DNA of 64,000 bases, taken from assembly GCA_020161935.1 (NCBI GenBank), contig JAIUNI010000008.1, positions 186,001 through 250,000 on the forward strand, in the 5' to 3' direction. This document shows, piece after piece, positions 33,613 through 43,113 of the stretch; within the stretch, counting starts at the first letter, position 1, and each line of letters begins with the position of its first letter. The notes beneath the pieces were generated by a model. The model was given only the letters and a program-made list of their open reading frames with translations, searched no databases and was not told where the DNA came from. This DNA is from Chloroflexota bacterium. Lineage in GTDB: Bacteria > Chloroflexota > Anaerolineae > Aggregatilineales > Phototrophicaceae. Made by a program: the position numbers and the translations under genes.

Positions 33613-35448
33613 ATGATGAATAAACGCCTACTCAACATCCCCTTCCGCCGCCTCGTGATCGCCCTTGTGGTGATCGGGCTGCTCACTGTTGGCCTCGCGC
33701 TCGACCTCGCCAACCGTGGCCTTGCGTGGCGCGTATTCTGGTCGCTCACCGGTGAAGAAACGCCGCTGGCACAGGTGCGCGGCATGGTCGAGTGGGCAGG
33801 TAATTACCTGCGCCCCGCCCTGCAAACCGCACCGGATGTACCGATCAGCCACACCGATGTCTCCCCCTACGGCATCAACACTTTCTTGCAGCAGGAAGTC
33901 GAAATCGCCAAGCGTGACCGCAGCCTACAGATGATTAGTGAGGCTGGCTTCAAGATGATCCGCCAGCAGTTTGAATGGGCGGATATTGAAGTCGGTGGGC
34001 GCGGCGACTTCACCGACCGCCGCAACGACCTGAACGGCGACGGCACGATTGACGACAGCGACGCGATCTCCGCATGGGCGAAGTACGACAACATTGTTGA
34101 CCTTGCCGAAAAGTACGGCATCCAAATACAAGCCCGCCTCGACAACCCGCCCAAATGGTCACGCGCCAACCCCGACGCGGGTGACAAAGCCCCGCCGGAT
34201 GACTATCAGGACTTCGTGAACTTCGCCGTCGCGGTCGCCGAGCGTTATCAAGGGCGCATCCATTACTACCAGATTTGGAACGAGCCGAACGCCAACGAGG
34301 AATGGGGCAAGCAGCCCGTTAATCCCGAAGCCTACACTGACCTGCTCTGCCGCACCTACACCGCGCTCAAAGCCGTTGACCCAAACATTGTGGTCATCAG
34401 CGGGCCGCTGTCGCCTACGGTATCACTGACCGAAAGCAACCTTAACGACTTCATCTTCCTCCAGCGCATGTATGACGCGGGGGCGAAGGACTGCTTCGAT
34501 GTGATGTCCGCGCAGGGCTACGGCTTCTTCAGCGGCCCGACCGACCGCCGGATGCGCCCGATGACCCTCACCTACTCGCGCCACATTTACATCCGCGACA
34601 TCATGGTTGCTAACGGCGATGCCAATAAGTCGATCTGGATTAGCGAGGCGGCATGGAACCCGCAGCCCGACGACCCGAACATTATTCAGAACGGCGCGTT
34701 CGGTATCGTCACCGAGGAAGAAGCCGCGCGGTATATGCCGCTGGCTTACCAACGGGCGCAGGAAGAATGGCCGTGGTTGGGCAACATCTCCTACTGGTTC
34801 TTCAAACGTCCCGCTGACTACGAGAAGAACCAAGCCTTTTACTACTTCCGCATGGTCGAGCCAGATTTCACGCCGCTGCCCATCTACGACAGCATGAAGC
34901 GTTACATCACCGGTCAAACACCCACGCTGTATGCAGGAGTGCATCAAGCGGAAAGCTGGGCAGTCACCAAGTCCGATGATGCAAGGATTGTCGAGGATGA
35001 AGATGCAGAGTTTGGGCAGGCTCTAGAGACAAAGGAATTAAAATTTGCAGCCTATGGAACCGATATAGTTGTAAGAATTAAAGACAATAGTTACATAGGA
35101 TTTGATTCGTACGAATACCCTAACAGATCCATCATAAAATCTGATGTTGACGATACGTACATCTACGGTTGCATGTTAATAGTTGATGAATTTTGTCCAT
35201 TAACACAAAATTTTCCAAGTACCGAAAGTGGATGGGTCGAAATAACAGTATTGCACTCATTTCTCCCAACTTCTTTCTCAATTCAACAGGCTTCCATTAA
35301 TGTAAGTGAGCCATTCCAAATCGACTCTGTCACCGTCCTTGACCGCACCGTGCAGAACATCCTGCCCCTCGCGGCGGGCGCACTCATCGCCCTCGGCATG
35401 ACGCTCTACGTCATCGTCAGCGCTTTGCGGGAGCGCCGGAAGTCATGA
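33613..35448 (+). CDS. GH39/GH5-like membrane-anchored glycoside hydrolase
   Basis: The 611-residue protein is held by an N-terminal helix (about 11-30) and a C-terminal one (about 583-602). The TIM-barrel part has the acid/base E224 in QIWNEPNANEEWG and a nucleophile candidate E345 in IWISEAAWNPQP, the clan GH-A arrangement; family GH39 or a relative is likely. It would cut a surface or exported polysaccharide outside the cell. Codons ~449-572 are markedly AT-rich and match no domain I know. The stop overlaps the start of the GT-C gene by four bases (ATGA), coupling them. Confidence 0.78.
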   Translation: MMNKRLLNIPFRRLVIALVVIGLLTVGLALDLANRGLAWRVFWSLTGEETPLAQVRGMVEWAGNYLRPALQTAPDVPISHTDVSPYGINTFLQQEVEIAKRDRSLQMISEAGFKMIRQQFEWADIEVGGRGDFTDRRNDLNGDGTIDDSDAISAWAKYDNIVDLAEKYGIQIQARLDNPPKWSRANPDAGDKAPPDDYQDFVNFAVAVAERYQGRIHYYQIWNEPNANEEWGKQPVNPEAYTDLLCRTYTALKAVDPNIVVISGPLSPTVSLTESNLNDFIFLQRMYDAGAKDCFDVMSAQGYGFFSGPTDRRMRPMTLTYSRHIYIRDIMVANGDANKSIWISEAAWNPQPDDPNIIQNGAFGIVTEEEAARYMPLAYQRAQEEWPWLGNISYWFFKRPADYEKNQAFYYFRMVEPDFTPLPIYDSMKRYITGQTPTLYAGVHQAESWAVTKSDDARIVEDEDAEFGQALETKELKFAAYGTDIVVRIKDNSYIGFDSYEYPNRSIIKSDVDDTYIYGCMLIVDEFCPLTQNFPSTESGWVEITVLHSFLPTSFSIQQASINVSEPFQIDSVTVLDRTVQNILPLAAGALIALGMTLYVIVSALRERRKS

Positions 35449-37505
35449 ATACGGTTCAACACAAAGACACAATGGCGCAAAGGCACAAAGGAATTTCGCC
35501 CTCTGTGTCTCTGAGTCTTTGCGTCTCTGTGTTAATTCTGCTCCTCGCCGCTGCCCTGCGCTTCCACCACCTCGGCACACAGTCGCTGTGGAACGACGAG
35601 GGCAACGCTTACGTGCAGGCCACCCGCACCTTCGCCGACATCGCTTCGAACGCCGCCCGTGATATCCATCCCCCCGGTTACTATTGGCTGCTGGCGATCT
35701 GGCGCGGCGTGGCGGGCGAGAGTGAAATCGCGCTGCGTTCCCTGTCAACCTTCGCCAGCATCCTCAGCATCGCCTTCACCTTCGCCCTCGGCAAGCGCCT
35801 GTTTGATCCGGTGGCAGGGTTAGCTGCGGCGCTGCTGGTCGCCTTCAACAGCTTCAGCATCTACTACGCGCAGGAAGCCCGCATGTACGCCCTGCTCGCC
35901 TTGTGGGGTGCGGCGGGCATGTGGGCATTAGTCGGCTTCATCAAAAATCAACCGCTTGTAGGGATGCGATACATCGCGTCCGCCTCAAGAATTGTCCCCT
36001 CGACCGTAAACAGGGGAGGGTTAGGGAGGGGGTTCAAATGGGTTCTAGCCCTCGCCCTCATCAACGCGGCTGGCCTCTACACGCAGTATGCCTACCCCTT
36101 CATCATGCTCGCGCAGGGCGTTATCTTTCTCCTCTGGCTAACCTTCCAAATTTTGCGTCCTCCGTCTATTTCTTCACTCGCTACTCGGTACTCGGCACTC
36201 ATCACTTTTGTAGCGGCTAACCTGCTCGCCCTACTCATCTTCGCGCCGTGGCTGCCAACTGCCCTGCGGCAGGTGACCCAATGGCCTAGCACGGGCACGC
36301 CCATCCCACCATTGGAAGCACTCGGCATTATCGGCGGCTGGTTCACTCTTGGCATCACCTACGACTTCGTGCCAAATGCCCTCAACTACCTACCCATCGC
36401 GCTCGCCTTACTGCTGGTCGGTTTCCTTAGCGGAATGTGGGTGTGCGGTCGCAAAGGGCTGTGGTCGGCGCTCGTCCCTGTGTTATGGGCAGGGCTTCCC
36501 GTTGTCCTGTTTCTCGCGCTCGGCCTATTCCGTCCGGCCAACCTCAAGTTCCTACTTCCCGCGCAAATTGGCTTCGCGCTGGTGTTGGGCGCGGGCTTCG
36601 GCGGTTGGTGGGCGCTGGCACGGCGAGAATATAAGATTGACCGCATCACCTTCACCCTCGGCGTATTGCAAGCGCTGTGGCTGCTGGCCTACCTCTACAA
36701 CGGCCTCCCGCCGCTCTACACCGACCCGCAGTTCCAACGGGCTGACTACCGCGCAATGGTCGCGCAAATCACTGCTGACCCGCGTGAAGGCGATGCCATC
36801 ATCCTCGACGCGCCCAATCAGGAAGAAGTCTTTCGCTACTACTATCATGGCACAGCGCCTGTTTATCCGCTCCCCGCTGGCCTCGGCGGCGATGATGCAC
36901 AAACACTCGCGGCGGTTGAAAATATCATCGAGCAGCATGACCGCATCTTCGTCCTGTTCTGGGGCGAGGCCGAGCGTGACCCGAACCACATCATCGAGCG
37001 AACCTTAGACAGCGCCACTTTCGAGGCGGGGCAGGATACATGGTACGGCGACGTTCGCTTCGCGCAGTACGTCGCGCCTGTCGCCATCGCCGAGTCGAAG
37101 CCCATTCACAAGCGCTTCGGCGAGTCCATCTGGTTAGAACGCGCCGCCATCAGTGGTGAGCGCTTCCGTGCGGGCGATGTGGTGCAGATCCGGCTGGAAT
37201 GGCAAACGGATACAGTGTTGGACACCCGCTACAAAGTGTTCGTCCAACTGCTGAACACAGGCGGTGTCTTGGTCGCGCAGCGCGATAGCGAGCCGGTCGG
37301 CAATTCCCAGCCGACGACCACATGGCCGCCGGATACCGTCATTCTCGACCAGCATGGTCTCGCCCTCCCGCTAGATTTACCCGCTGGCGATTATCAGATC
37401 ATCGTCGGCCTCTATAACATTGACGACCCCAACCAACGCCTTTCAGTAGCGGACAACACTTACACTAGTCTCGGCTGGATTACAGTTATTGACCCGCAAA
37501 CCTGA
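35445..37505 (+). CDS. GT-C membrane glycosyltransferase (PMT_2-like)
   Basis: The 686-residue multi-pass protein has D51-E52 in SLWNDEGNAY and HPPGYYWLL (75-83), the external acidic pair and HPPGYY loop of PMT/ArnT-like GT-C enzymes using polyprenyl-phosphate sugars. About ten membrane helices precede a C-terminal outer beta domain from ~560 on. Its first 30 codons are derived from a dispersed repeat (NTVQHKDTMAQRHKG), and three more repeat-like tracts are read in frame near 172-181, 186-199 and 245-252. It is coupled to the hydrolase gene, suggesting joint work on one glycan. Confidence 0.78.
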   Translation: MNTVQHKDTMAQRHKGISPSVSLSLCVSVLILLLAAALRFHHLGTQSLWNDEGNAYVQATRTFADIASNAARDIHPPGYYWLLAIWRGVAGESEIALRSLSTFASILSIAFTFALGKRLFDPVAGLAAALLVAFNSFSIYYAQEARMYALLALWGAAGMWALVGFIKNQPLVGMRYIASASRIVPSTVNRGGLGRGFKWVLALALINAAGLYTQYAYPFIMLAQGVIFLLWLTFQILRPPSISSLATRYSALITFVAANLLALLIFAPWLPTALRQVTQWPSTGTPIPPLEALGIIGGWFTLGITYDFVPNALNYLPIALALLLVGFLSGMWVCGRKGLWSALVPVLWAGLPVVLFLALGLFRPANLKFLLPAQIGFALVLGAGFGGWWALARREYKIDRITFTLGVLQALWLLAYLYNGLPPLYTDPQFQRADYRAMVAQITADPREGDAIILDAPNQEEVFRYYYHGTAPVYPLPAGLGGDDAQTLAAVENIIEQHDRIFVLFWGEAERDPNHIIERTLDSATFEAGQDTWYGDVRFAQYVAPVAIAESKPIHKRFGESIWLERAAISGERFRAGDVVQIRLEWQTDTVLDTRYKVFVQLLNTGGVLVAQRDSEPVGNSQPTTTWPPDTVILDQHGLALPLDLPAGDYQIIVGLYNIDDPNQRLSVADNTYTSLGWITVIDPQT

Positions 37506-37605
37506 ACAAGACATGAGCAATCGTTGACGCTGCTTTCAAAGGGACGTTACAATCGCTTTATGATGTGGGGCTTATTCTAAATTCACCTATTCGGAGGCGG
37601 GTACC

Positions 37606-38538
37606 ATGCGCGTCATTATTACCGGCGGCACAGGGTTAATCGGCAGGGAACTAGCCAACAGTCTGGCACACGATCACCACGAAGTCATTGTCCTTACCCG
37701 CAACACCAATAAAAGCAGCGGCCTTGATGGCAGCGTGAAGCTCGTCAAGTGGGATGGGCGTACGGTGCAGGGCTGGGGCGAACTGGCAAACGGCGCGGGG
37801 GCAATCGTCAACCTCGCCGGAGAAAGCATCGCTGGAGAAGGTTTCCCGCCCAGTCGCTGGACGAAAGAACGTAAAAAGCGCATCGTCGAAAGCCGCATCA
37901 ACGCCGGTAAAGCCGTTGTCGAAGCCATCACCGCCGCCGCCCAAAAACCGGATGTGCTTATCCAAGCCTCTGCCGTCGGTTACTATGGCACACACGGCGA
38001 CGAGCCGATTACAGAAGAACACGCCCCCGGCAGCGACTTCCTCGCCCACACCTGTGTCCAGTGGGAAGCCGTCACCGAACCGGTCGAGAAACTGGGCGTT
38101 CGCCGCGCCATCATCCGTACCGGCATCCTGCTCACCAACAAAGGTGGCGTACTGCCACAGCTCTCGCTCCCCTTCAAGTTGTTCGCGGGCGGTCCCATCG
38201 GCAGCGGTAAACAGCAAATGCCGTGGATACACATTGATGATGAAGTGGGTGCAATCCGATTCCTCATCGACACCCCTTCTGCAAAAGGCGCGTATAACCT
38301 GAGCGCACCGCATGTCGTCAACAACGCTGCACTGGCTAAAATCTTAGGGCGTGTACTCAAGCGGCCTTCCTTCGTACCAGCACCCGCCTTTGCCTTCAAA
38401 CTCGCGTTTGGCGAACTCTCCATCCTCTTGTTGGAAGGCCAACGGGCCATCCCGAAGCGCTTGGAAGAAGCCGGTTATGCCTTTAAATTTCCCGAACCAG
38501 AACCCGCGCTTAAGGATTTGCTCGACAACAACAAATAA
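37606..38538 (+). CDS. TIGR01777-family NAD(P)-dependent epimerase
   Basis: The 310-residue protein has the Rossmann motif VIITGGTGLIGREL at the start, SRINAGKAVVEAI, SAVGYYGTHGDEPITEEH and HIDDEVGAI, then a C-terminal domain with KRPSFVPAPAFAFKLAFGE. This matches the YfcH/SulA-like TIGR01777 family of the extended short-chain dehydrogenases. The natural substrate is unknown. GGAGG lies before the ATG. A 76-bp spacer separates it from the next gene. Confidence 0.9.
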   Translation: MRVIITGGTGLIGRELANSLAHDHHEVIVLTRNTNKSSGLDGSVKLVKWDGRTVQGWGELANGAGAIVNLAGESIAGEGFPPSRWTKERKKRIVESRINAGKAVVEAITAAAQKPDVLIQASAVGYYGTHGDEPITEEHAPGSDFLAHTCVQWEAVTEPVEKLGVRRAIIRTGILLTNKGGVLPQLSLPFKLFAGGPIGSGKQQMPWIHIDDEVGAIRFLIDTPSAKGAYNLSAPHVVNNAALAKILGRVLKRPSFVPAPAFAFKLAFGELSILLLEGQRAIPKRLEEAGYAFKFPEPEPALKDLLDNNK

Positions 38539-38614
38539 TTTAACCCCTACTCTTTTCTTGCCGGGAGGAGTGGGGGATAATGAATTTCTCAATCAAATCC
38601 CTGAAGCCAAAAAG

Positions 38615-39367
38615 ATGTTTAAGACAATCATATTTTTTGACCTCGACGGTACGCTGCAACTGAACCCGTTCGAGCGTGCCGTATGGCCCGTTATCGTGGG
38701 GGAAATCACTCAAAAGACAGGTAAACTCGGACACGAAATTATCCAAATGTTCGAGGAAGAAAGTGCAACGCGCCAGAATGATGACAGCATTCCGGCTGTC
38801 CTCGCAATGGATTTCGACAGCATTTGCACGACGGTAGCGCAGCGGTTGGGGGTTAGCCTGATCAACAACGTCTCCGACCTCGTCCGCGCACACGCTGCTA
38901 CCCATTCGACCTTATTGGAGGGTGCGCTCGAAACATTAGCCAAGCTCCGCGCCCCGCACCGTGCGTTAGTGGTCGCGACCAAGGGGCTGGCGAGATACCA
39001 GCTTCCCGTCATGAACGCGCTGGGTTTAACACCCTATTTCACCTCTATCCTATCGCCAGATTCGCACAACGGCCTCAAGAAACACCGTCACTTCTTTGGC
39101 GAATGGGCCGATTATCCTGCGCTGCGAATGATGGTCGGCGATTTGTATGACGATGATGTGCTGTACCCCGGCGATCACGGTTTTAAGACGGTGTGGAAAC
39201 CGCTTCCGACGCTTGTTCCGGCGGATCTCCATGCTTACGACCCCTTTACCCGCGCCCAGAATTACCCGTATACCGCGCACCAAAACCGCCCTGCGGATGC
39301 CATCATCCTCGCATTACGCGAACTTCCGGCGCTGGTGGCCTATATGGAACAGCAATACAACGAATGA
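38615..39367 (+). CDS. HAD-superfamily hydrolase
   Basis: The open frame is longer, but the ATG at 38615 gives the normal HAD opening MFKTIIFFDLDGT, with nucleophile D9 and acid/base D11; the product is 250 residues. Motif II is VVATKG, the motif III Lys is in HNGLKKHRHF, and motif IV is MMVGDLYDDD. The four-helix cap between residues ~20 and 100 marks subclass I. The substrate, a phosphate monoester, cannot be named. The stop overlaps the folC start by four bases. Confidence 0.85.
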   Translation: MFKTIIFFDLDGTLQLNPFERAVWPVIVGEITQKTGKLGHEIIQMFEEESATRQNDDSIPAVLAMDFDSICTTVAQRLGVSLINNVSDLVRAHAATHSTLLEGALETLAKLRAPHRALVVATKGLARYQLPVMNALGLTPYFTSILSPDSHNGLKKHRHFFGEWADYPALRMMVGDLYDDDVLYPGDHGFKTVWKPLPTLVPADLHAYDPFTRAQNYPYTAHQNRPADAIILALRELPALVAYMEQQYNE

Positions 39368-40593
39368 CCCTCGAAAGCGCTTTACGTTTCATCAGCCAGC
39401 CGATACGCGCAAACGCGCTGCCGGCATCCCTTGACCACATGCACCAGCTCTTGTCGATATTAGGTAACCCCCAGCAGGCGTTTCCGTCTGTTGTAGTCGC
39501 GGGTTCGGTCGGCAAAGGGACGACCTGTCACCAACTCGCGGCATTGATGAGCAGCAACCTCAAAGTTGGACTGTATACCAGCCCGCACCTGCACAGCTTC
39601 CGTGAACGCTTCAGCATCAACGACGAACGAATCTCACCCCTCGCCTTCACGAATGCCGTGTCGATTATTCAGCAGGCGGTCACCCAAACCAGCATCAGCT
39701 ACAGCACCTTTGAAATGTCAACCGCATTGGCGTTGTGGTGGTTCACCCAGCAGGGGGTTGATATAGCCGTGCTAGAAATCGGCATCGGCGGGCGAATTGA
39801 CGCGGTCAACACCGTCACTAACGCGCTGGCAGTTATCACCCCGATTGAGTTGGAACACGCCGCTATGCTCGGTGGCACGCTCAGGTCAATTGCGGGTCAC
39901 AAAGCCGGAATTATCCAGCCGAATGGCTACGCCGTTTCCGCGCCTCAGGTCGATGAAGTTGCTAGCGTGCTGCGTGACGAAGCCGCCGCGAAACAGGCTG
40001 ATCTCCATTTCGAATCGGTTGACCATTTAGCCCTCGCTGCTTGCCAGAACCTCATCGAACGTCGCCTTATTCCGCCCATTGCGCTGCTAGCCACAGCACC
40101 GCCAATCACGCTGGCAGGTCGCATGGAGCAGCACGTTATCAGCGGCAAAACATGGTTGATTGACGGCGCACACACCCTCGCTAGCGCCCGCCGGTTACAC
40201 AGTGAAATCAACCGCCTCACGACTGAAACCTCTATACACTTGATCGTCGGGATGTTGCGGGATAAGGCCGCGTACGACTTTCTAGCGGTATTTGACGACT
40301 CTCGCTTTCACATCGTCCTAGTGCAGCTTGATACACATCGCGCCTTAAATGCTTCCGATCTTTTTCAATCATTCAAACCAAATCACGCGCAATTGACGCT
40401 CCATCCCGATTTACCAACCGCGCTGCAAGAAGCTCATACCGCGCCGGAAACATGGATCGTCGTCACCGGCTCGCTGCGAACCGTCGCCCGCAGCCGCGAA
40501 CTGCTCGGTTTACTGGATGCTGCCGCGCTCGACGAAGCCCAACTGACACGCGACATCTTCGAAGGGGCGGAGTATCTCAACAAACTGCGCTGA
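39364..40593 (+). CDS. folC: Dihydrofolate synthase / folylpolyglutamate synthase
   Basis: The true start is the ATG at 39364 overlapping the HAD stop; the product is 409 residues. The Mur-ligase-type ATP site is VVVAGSVGKGTTCHQLAAL, followed by LYTSPHLHSFRERFSIND and VAVLEIGIGGRIDAVN, all FolC signatures. The C-terminal domain has WLIDGAHTLASARRL. The enzyme adds glutamate to dihydropteroate and folates. At P-loop position 8 the usual GTNGKGS is GSVGKGT, a conservative change. Confidence 0.88.
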   Translation: MTLESALRFISQPIRANALPASLDHMHQLLSILGNPQQAFPSVVVAGSVGKGTTCHQLAALMSSNLKVGLYTSPHLHSFRERFSINDERISPLAFTNAVSIIQQAVTQTSISYSTFEMSTALALWWFTQQGVDIAVLEIGIGGRIDAVNTVTNALAVITPIELEHAAMLGGTLRSIAGHKAGIIQPNGYAVSAPQVDEVASVLRDEAAAKQADLHFESVDHLALAACQNLIERRLIPPIALLATAPPITLAGRMEQHVISGKTWLIDGAHTLASARRLHSEINRLTTETSIHLIVGMLRDKAAYDFLAVFDDSRFHIVLVQLDTHRALNASDLFQSFKPNHAQLTLHPDLPTALQEAHTAPETWIVVTGSLRTVARSRELLGLLDAAALDEAQLTRDIFEGAEYLNKLR

Positions 40594-40762
40594 ACAATTC
40601 GAGGTTTTCATGCGTTAAATCATGAGAGAACCATTGCCTCTAACACAAAGTTAAACATCTCTACACCAATTTTTACGATTCTTATGCTAGAGTAAAAACG
40701 TCTTAAACAATGTTACGACCGACAACACCTCAGTCATTAGATCACTATTGGGGAACAGGTAT

Positions 40763-41359
40763 TTGAACGTCTCATCTTACATGAACGCCCGTTGGGCGCG
40801 TGTCATCTCGAACTTACTCAGCCCGCCGATGGTCTGGGCGACCCTCGTATTTTTTATCGCCTTCCACTTTGCCGAAAATCGTTTGCAAGGGCTGATGTGG
40901 GCGCTGACCTATGGCATCCTCGTCTGCTTGATGCCCATCCTGTACATCGCGTGGCGCGTACGGCGTGGCAAAATCAGCGACATTCACATGAAGGAACGGC
41001 AGGAACGCATTATTCCGTTCGCGGTTTCCATTGGCTGCGCTATTCTGGCGTGGGTCGTGCTGCGGATGATGAACGCGCCGTCCATCCTGCCCTTAATCGC
41101 CGCCATTACTCTCGTCGAACTGGCGGTCATGCTGCTCATTACCTTCGCGTGGCAGATTAGTATGCACGCCATGAGCATCAGCGTTGCGGTTGTGGCGACC
41201 GGCATCGTGTTTGGCGCGGCTCCGGCGCTCGCGGTTTCGCCCCTGCTGCCGATTGTCGGCGCGGCGCGTCTGCGGCTCGAACGGCACACCCTCGCGCAGG
41301 TCATCGCTGGTGCAATCGTCGGCGCGATCATTCCCCTCATCGTTCTCGCGATTATGTGA
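40763..41359 (+). CDS. PAP2-like phosphatase with divergent active site
   Basis: The 198-residue protein has about six membrane helices. A TTG start at 40763 has GGGGA eight bases upstream; an ATG at 40781 is the alternative. The three PAP2 motifs are recognisable: KERQERIIPF (motif 1), SMHAMS where PSGH is usual, so Gly is Met but the His remains, and RLRLERHTLAQVIAGAIVG (SR-x5-H-x3-D form, with Gln-Val at the end). It would dephosphorylate lipid phosphates such as undecaprenyl diphosphate, if still active. Two terminators follow. Confidence 0.72.
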   Translation: MNVSSYMNARWARVISNLLSPPMVWATLVFFIAFHFAENRLQGLMWALTYGILVCLMPILYIAWRVRRGKISDIHMKERQERIIPFAVSIGCAILAWVVLRMMNAPSILPLIAAITLVELAVMLLITFAWQISMHAMSISVAVVATGIVFGAAPALAVSPLLPIVGAARLRLERHTLAQVIAGAIVGAIIPLIVLAIM

Positions 41360-41365
41360 ATAAAA

Positions 41366-41394
41366 ATAGGGCGACTCTCGCCGCCCTATTCTTC
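41366..41394 (+). terminator. Rho-independent terminator (first of two)
   Basis: ATAGGGCG and CGCCCTAT form an 8-bp stem with an 8-base loop, followed by TCTTCTC, eight bases after the PAP2-like stop. Confidence 0.75.
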
Positions 41395-41421
41395 TCAACA
41401 TGGGTTGTTGTTTTCACTAAG

Positions 41422-41447
41422 GGAGAGTCTGTGACTCTCCTTTTTCT
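41422..41447 (+). terminator. Rho-independent terminator (second of two)
   Basis: GGAGAGTC-tgt-GACTCTCC is a perfect 8-bp hairpin with a 3-base loop followed by TTTTTCTT. Two terminators in 80 bases protect the convergent PA14/SH3b gene. Confidence 0.82.
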
Positions 41448-41540
41448 TATCAGTCAGCCACCTTTAAGTCCCTCGCCCTGAGGTCATTGGCGACTGAGCT
41501 TGTCGCAAGGTAGCCAATGAGGGATTTAGGGTGAGGGCAA

Positions 41541-42977
41541 CTAACCCGTCACCGGAATTTGGGCAGTCACCGCGCCGCCCTGAATACGAGCATAGGTTGA
41601 ACTCACCCAACCAATCGTACCCTTGTAGTTCACCTGCCACCACGCATTGTTCGCGGTACGCCCGACAATACGAACGACCTCATTACGCTGAATCTTGGCA
41701 AGGATCGTCGTGCCGCGTGTCGAAGGTGCATTGCGGAGGTTGACGGTCGCCAAAGCGGTTGCGTCATAGCCCGTGTCCACCGGCTGCGCTACCGTCTGCG
41801 CCGAACCGGAAACCACATTCACGGTCTGGTTGCCGCTGATATTCACGAACCGCGCCGAAACCCAACCCGTGATACCGTTGACATTAATCTGATACCACGA
41901 CGAGTCACCATTCTTGCCCACAACTGGATACGTCTCGTTCAGGCTGATCTTGGTCAAAATGGTTGCGGTCGCGTTCGGGTTATCGCGTACGTTCAGCCGT
42001 CCAGTATTTACCGTCGCCGTCGTACCCGTGTTCACCGGATTAGACGGTATGCTCGGCTGCTGTATCACAGCGGAGGTTACACGGGTCAGATTGTACTCAA
42101 CGAATGCGTCACCGGCTGCCTCGTAGTACTCGATCATAATCGTGTGCTGCCCCGCACCGAGGTTCAAGTTGGTGCTGTAGGTGGTTGTGGTTGCCGAGTG
42201 GAACTCATTAATCACCGCGACACCATCCACAAATACGCGCACACCGTCGTCCGCGCGGACGCTCAAGGTATAGCTGGCAGCATCAAGAGTCTGCGTACTC
42301 GTCCAACGCGCCGAGAAGTTATCCGCCGGAACGCTTGCGCCCGGTGAACCACTGCCCCACACGTGGCTGGGGGTGGTTTCACTCTGGATCAGAATAGGCG
42401 AACCGGAAAGCGCGGCATTGTTAAAGTACTGAGCCGTCCACTGCCCATTGTTCACATTTGAGTAGGATACCTGCGGCACGGGGAAGTTCGGGCTGGGGTT
42501 GCCAGCAGCCGGTGCCCATGTCACATATGCGTAAGCATTACCCGAAACTTCTTGGTAATCGACACGTACCTTATGCACACCCGCCGTCATCGGCACATCA
42601 ACTGAAACAATCTGCCCGATCTTCGCTTGGCCGAAGGTGTCGAGTACCGGCGTATAACCGTCGTCAAGCGTAATCTTGATGTTGTCATCCGCCAGCGCGA
42701 AGAAGCGGTAAGTACCGCCGTTAAAAGCCGCCAGCGCCGTCCAACGTACCGAGAAGCCATCGCTGCCCACACCATTACCGGGGGCATTGTTGCCAAAGTC
42801 GAATGCGAGGACATTATCGGTACGGGTAAACGCAGGTGAACCCTGTAAATACGGATCGTTGTAATATTCGCCCGTCCATGAATAACCCTGCGCCGCGACC
42901 CACATGCCGGGTTGCAGCGTGAACAGGCTGAACATGGCGAACACGACACTGAATACACTCCATCGTCGCCACTTCAT
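41541..42977 (-). CDS. Secreted PA14- and SH3b-domain protein
   Basis: The start at 42977 has a perfect AGGAGG; the product is 478 residues. A signal peptide (MKWRRWSVFSVVFAMFSLFT, cut near AAQG) leads to two PA14 domains (about 33-165 and 175-305; WTGEYYNDPYLQGSPAFTRT and WTAQYFNNAALSGSPILIQS both carry the Y-F/Y-x(4-5)-L-x-G pattern). Two SH3b repeats follow (GRLNVRDNPNATATILTKI and VNLRNAPSTRGTTILAKIQR). PA14 domains bind glycans and SH3b domains bind cell-wall peptides, so it is probably an extracellular binding protein. Confidence 0.85.
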   Translation of the reverse strand: MKWRRWSVFSVVFAMFSLFTLQPGMWVAAQGYSWTGEYYNDPYLQGSPAFTRTDNVLAFDFGNNAPGNGVGSDGFSVRWTALAAFNGGTYRFFALADDNIKITLDDGYTPVLDTFGQAKIGQIVSVDVPMTAGVHKVRVDYQEVSGNAYAYVTWAPAAGNPSPNFPVPQVSYSNVNNGQWTAQYFNNAALSGSPILIQSETTPSHVWGSGSPGASVPADNFSARWTSTQTLDAASYTLSVRADDGVRVFVDGVAVINEFHSATTTTYSTNLNLGAGQHTIMIEYYEAAGDAFVEYNLTRVTSAVIQQPSIPSNPVNTGTTATVNTGRLNVRDNPNATATILTKISLNETYPVVGKNGDSSWYQINVNGITGWVSARFVNISGNQTVNVVSGSAQTVAQPVDTGYDATALATVNLRNAPSTRGTTILAKIQRNEVVRIVGRTANNAWWQVNYKGTIGWVSSTYARIQGGAVTAQIPVTG

Positions 42978-43113
42978 CAGTTTGCCTCCTATCATAACCA
43001 AATGGTTGTCTGCACAATCTAGTTTCATTATAGGCAAAATTGAGCGAGAAAGGACGCTGCGTAGAGTAATCGTCAGGTTATCGGTAATATTTTAGCGGGT
43101 TACAGACGGCTTT

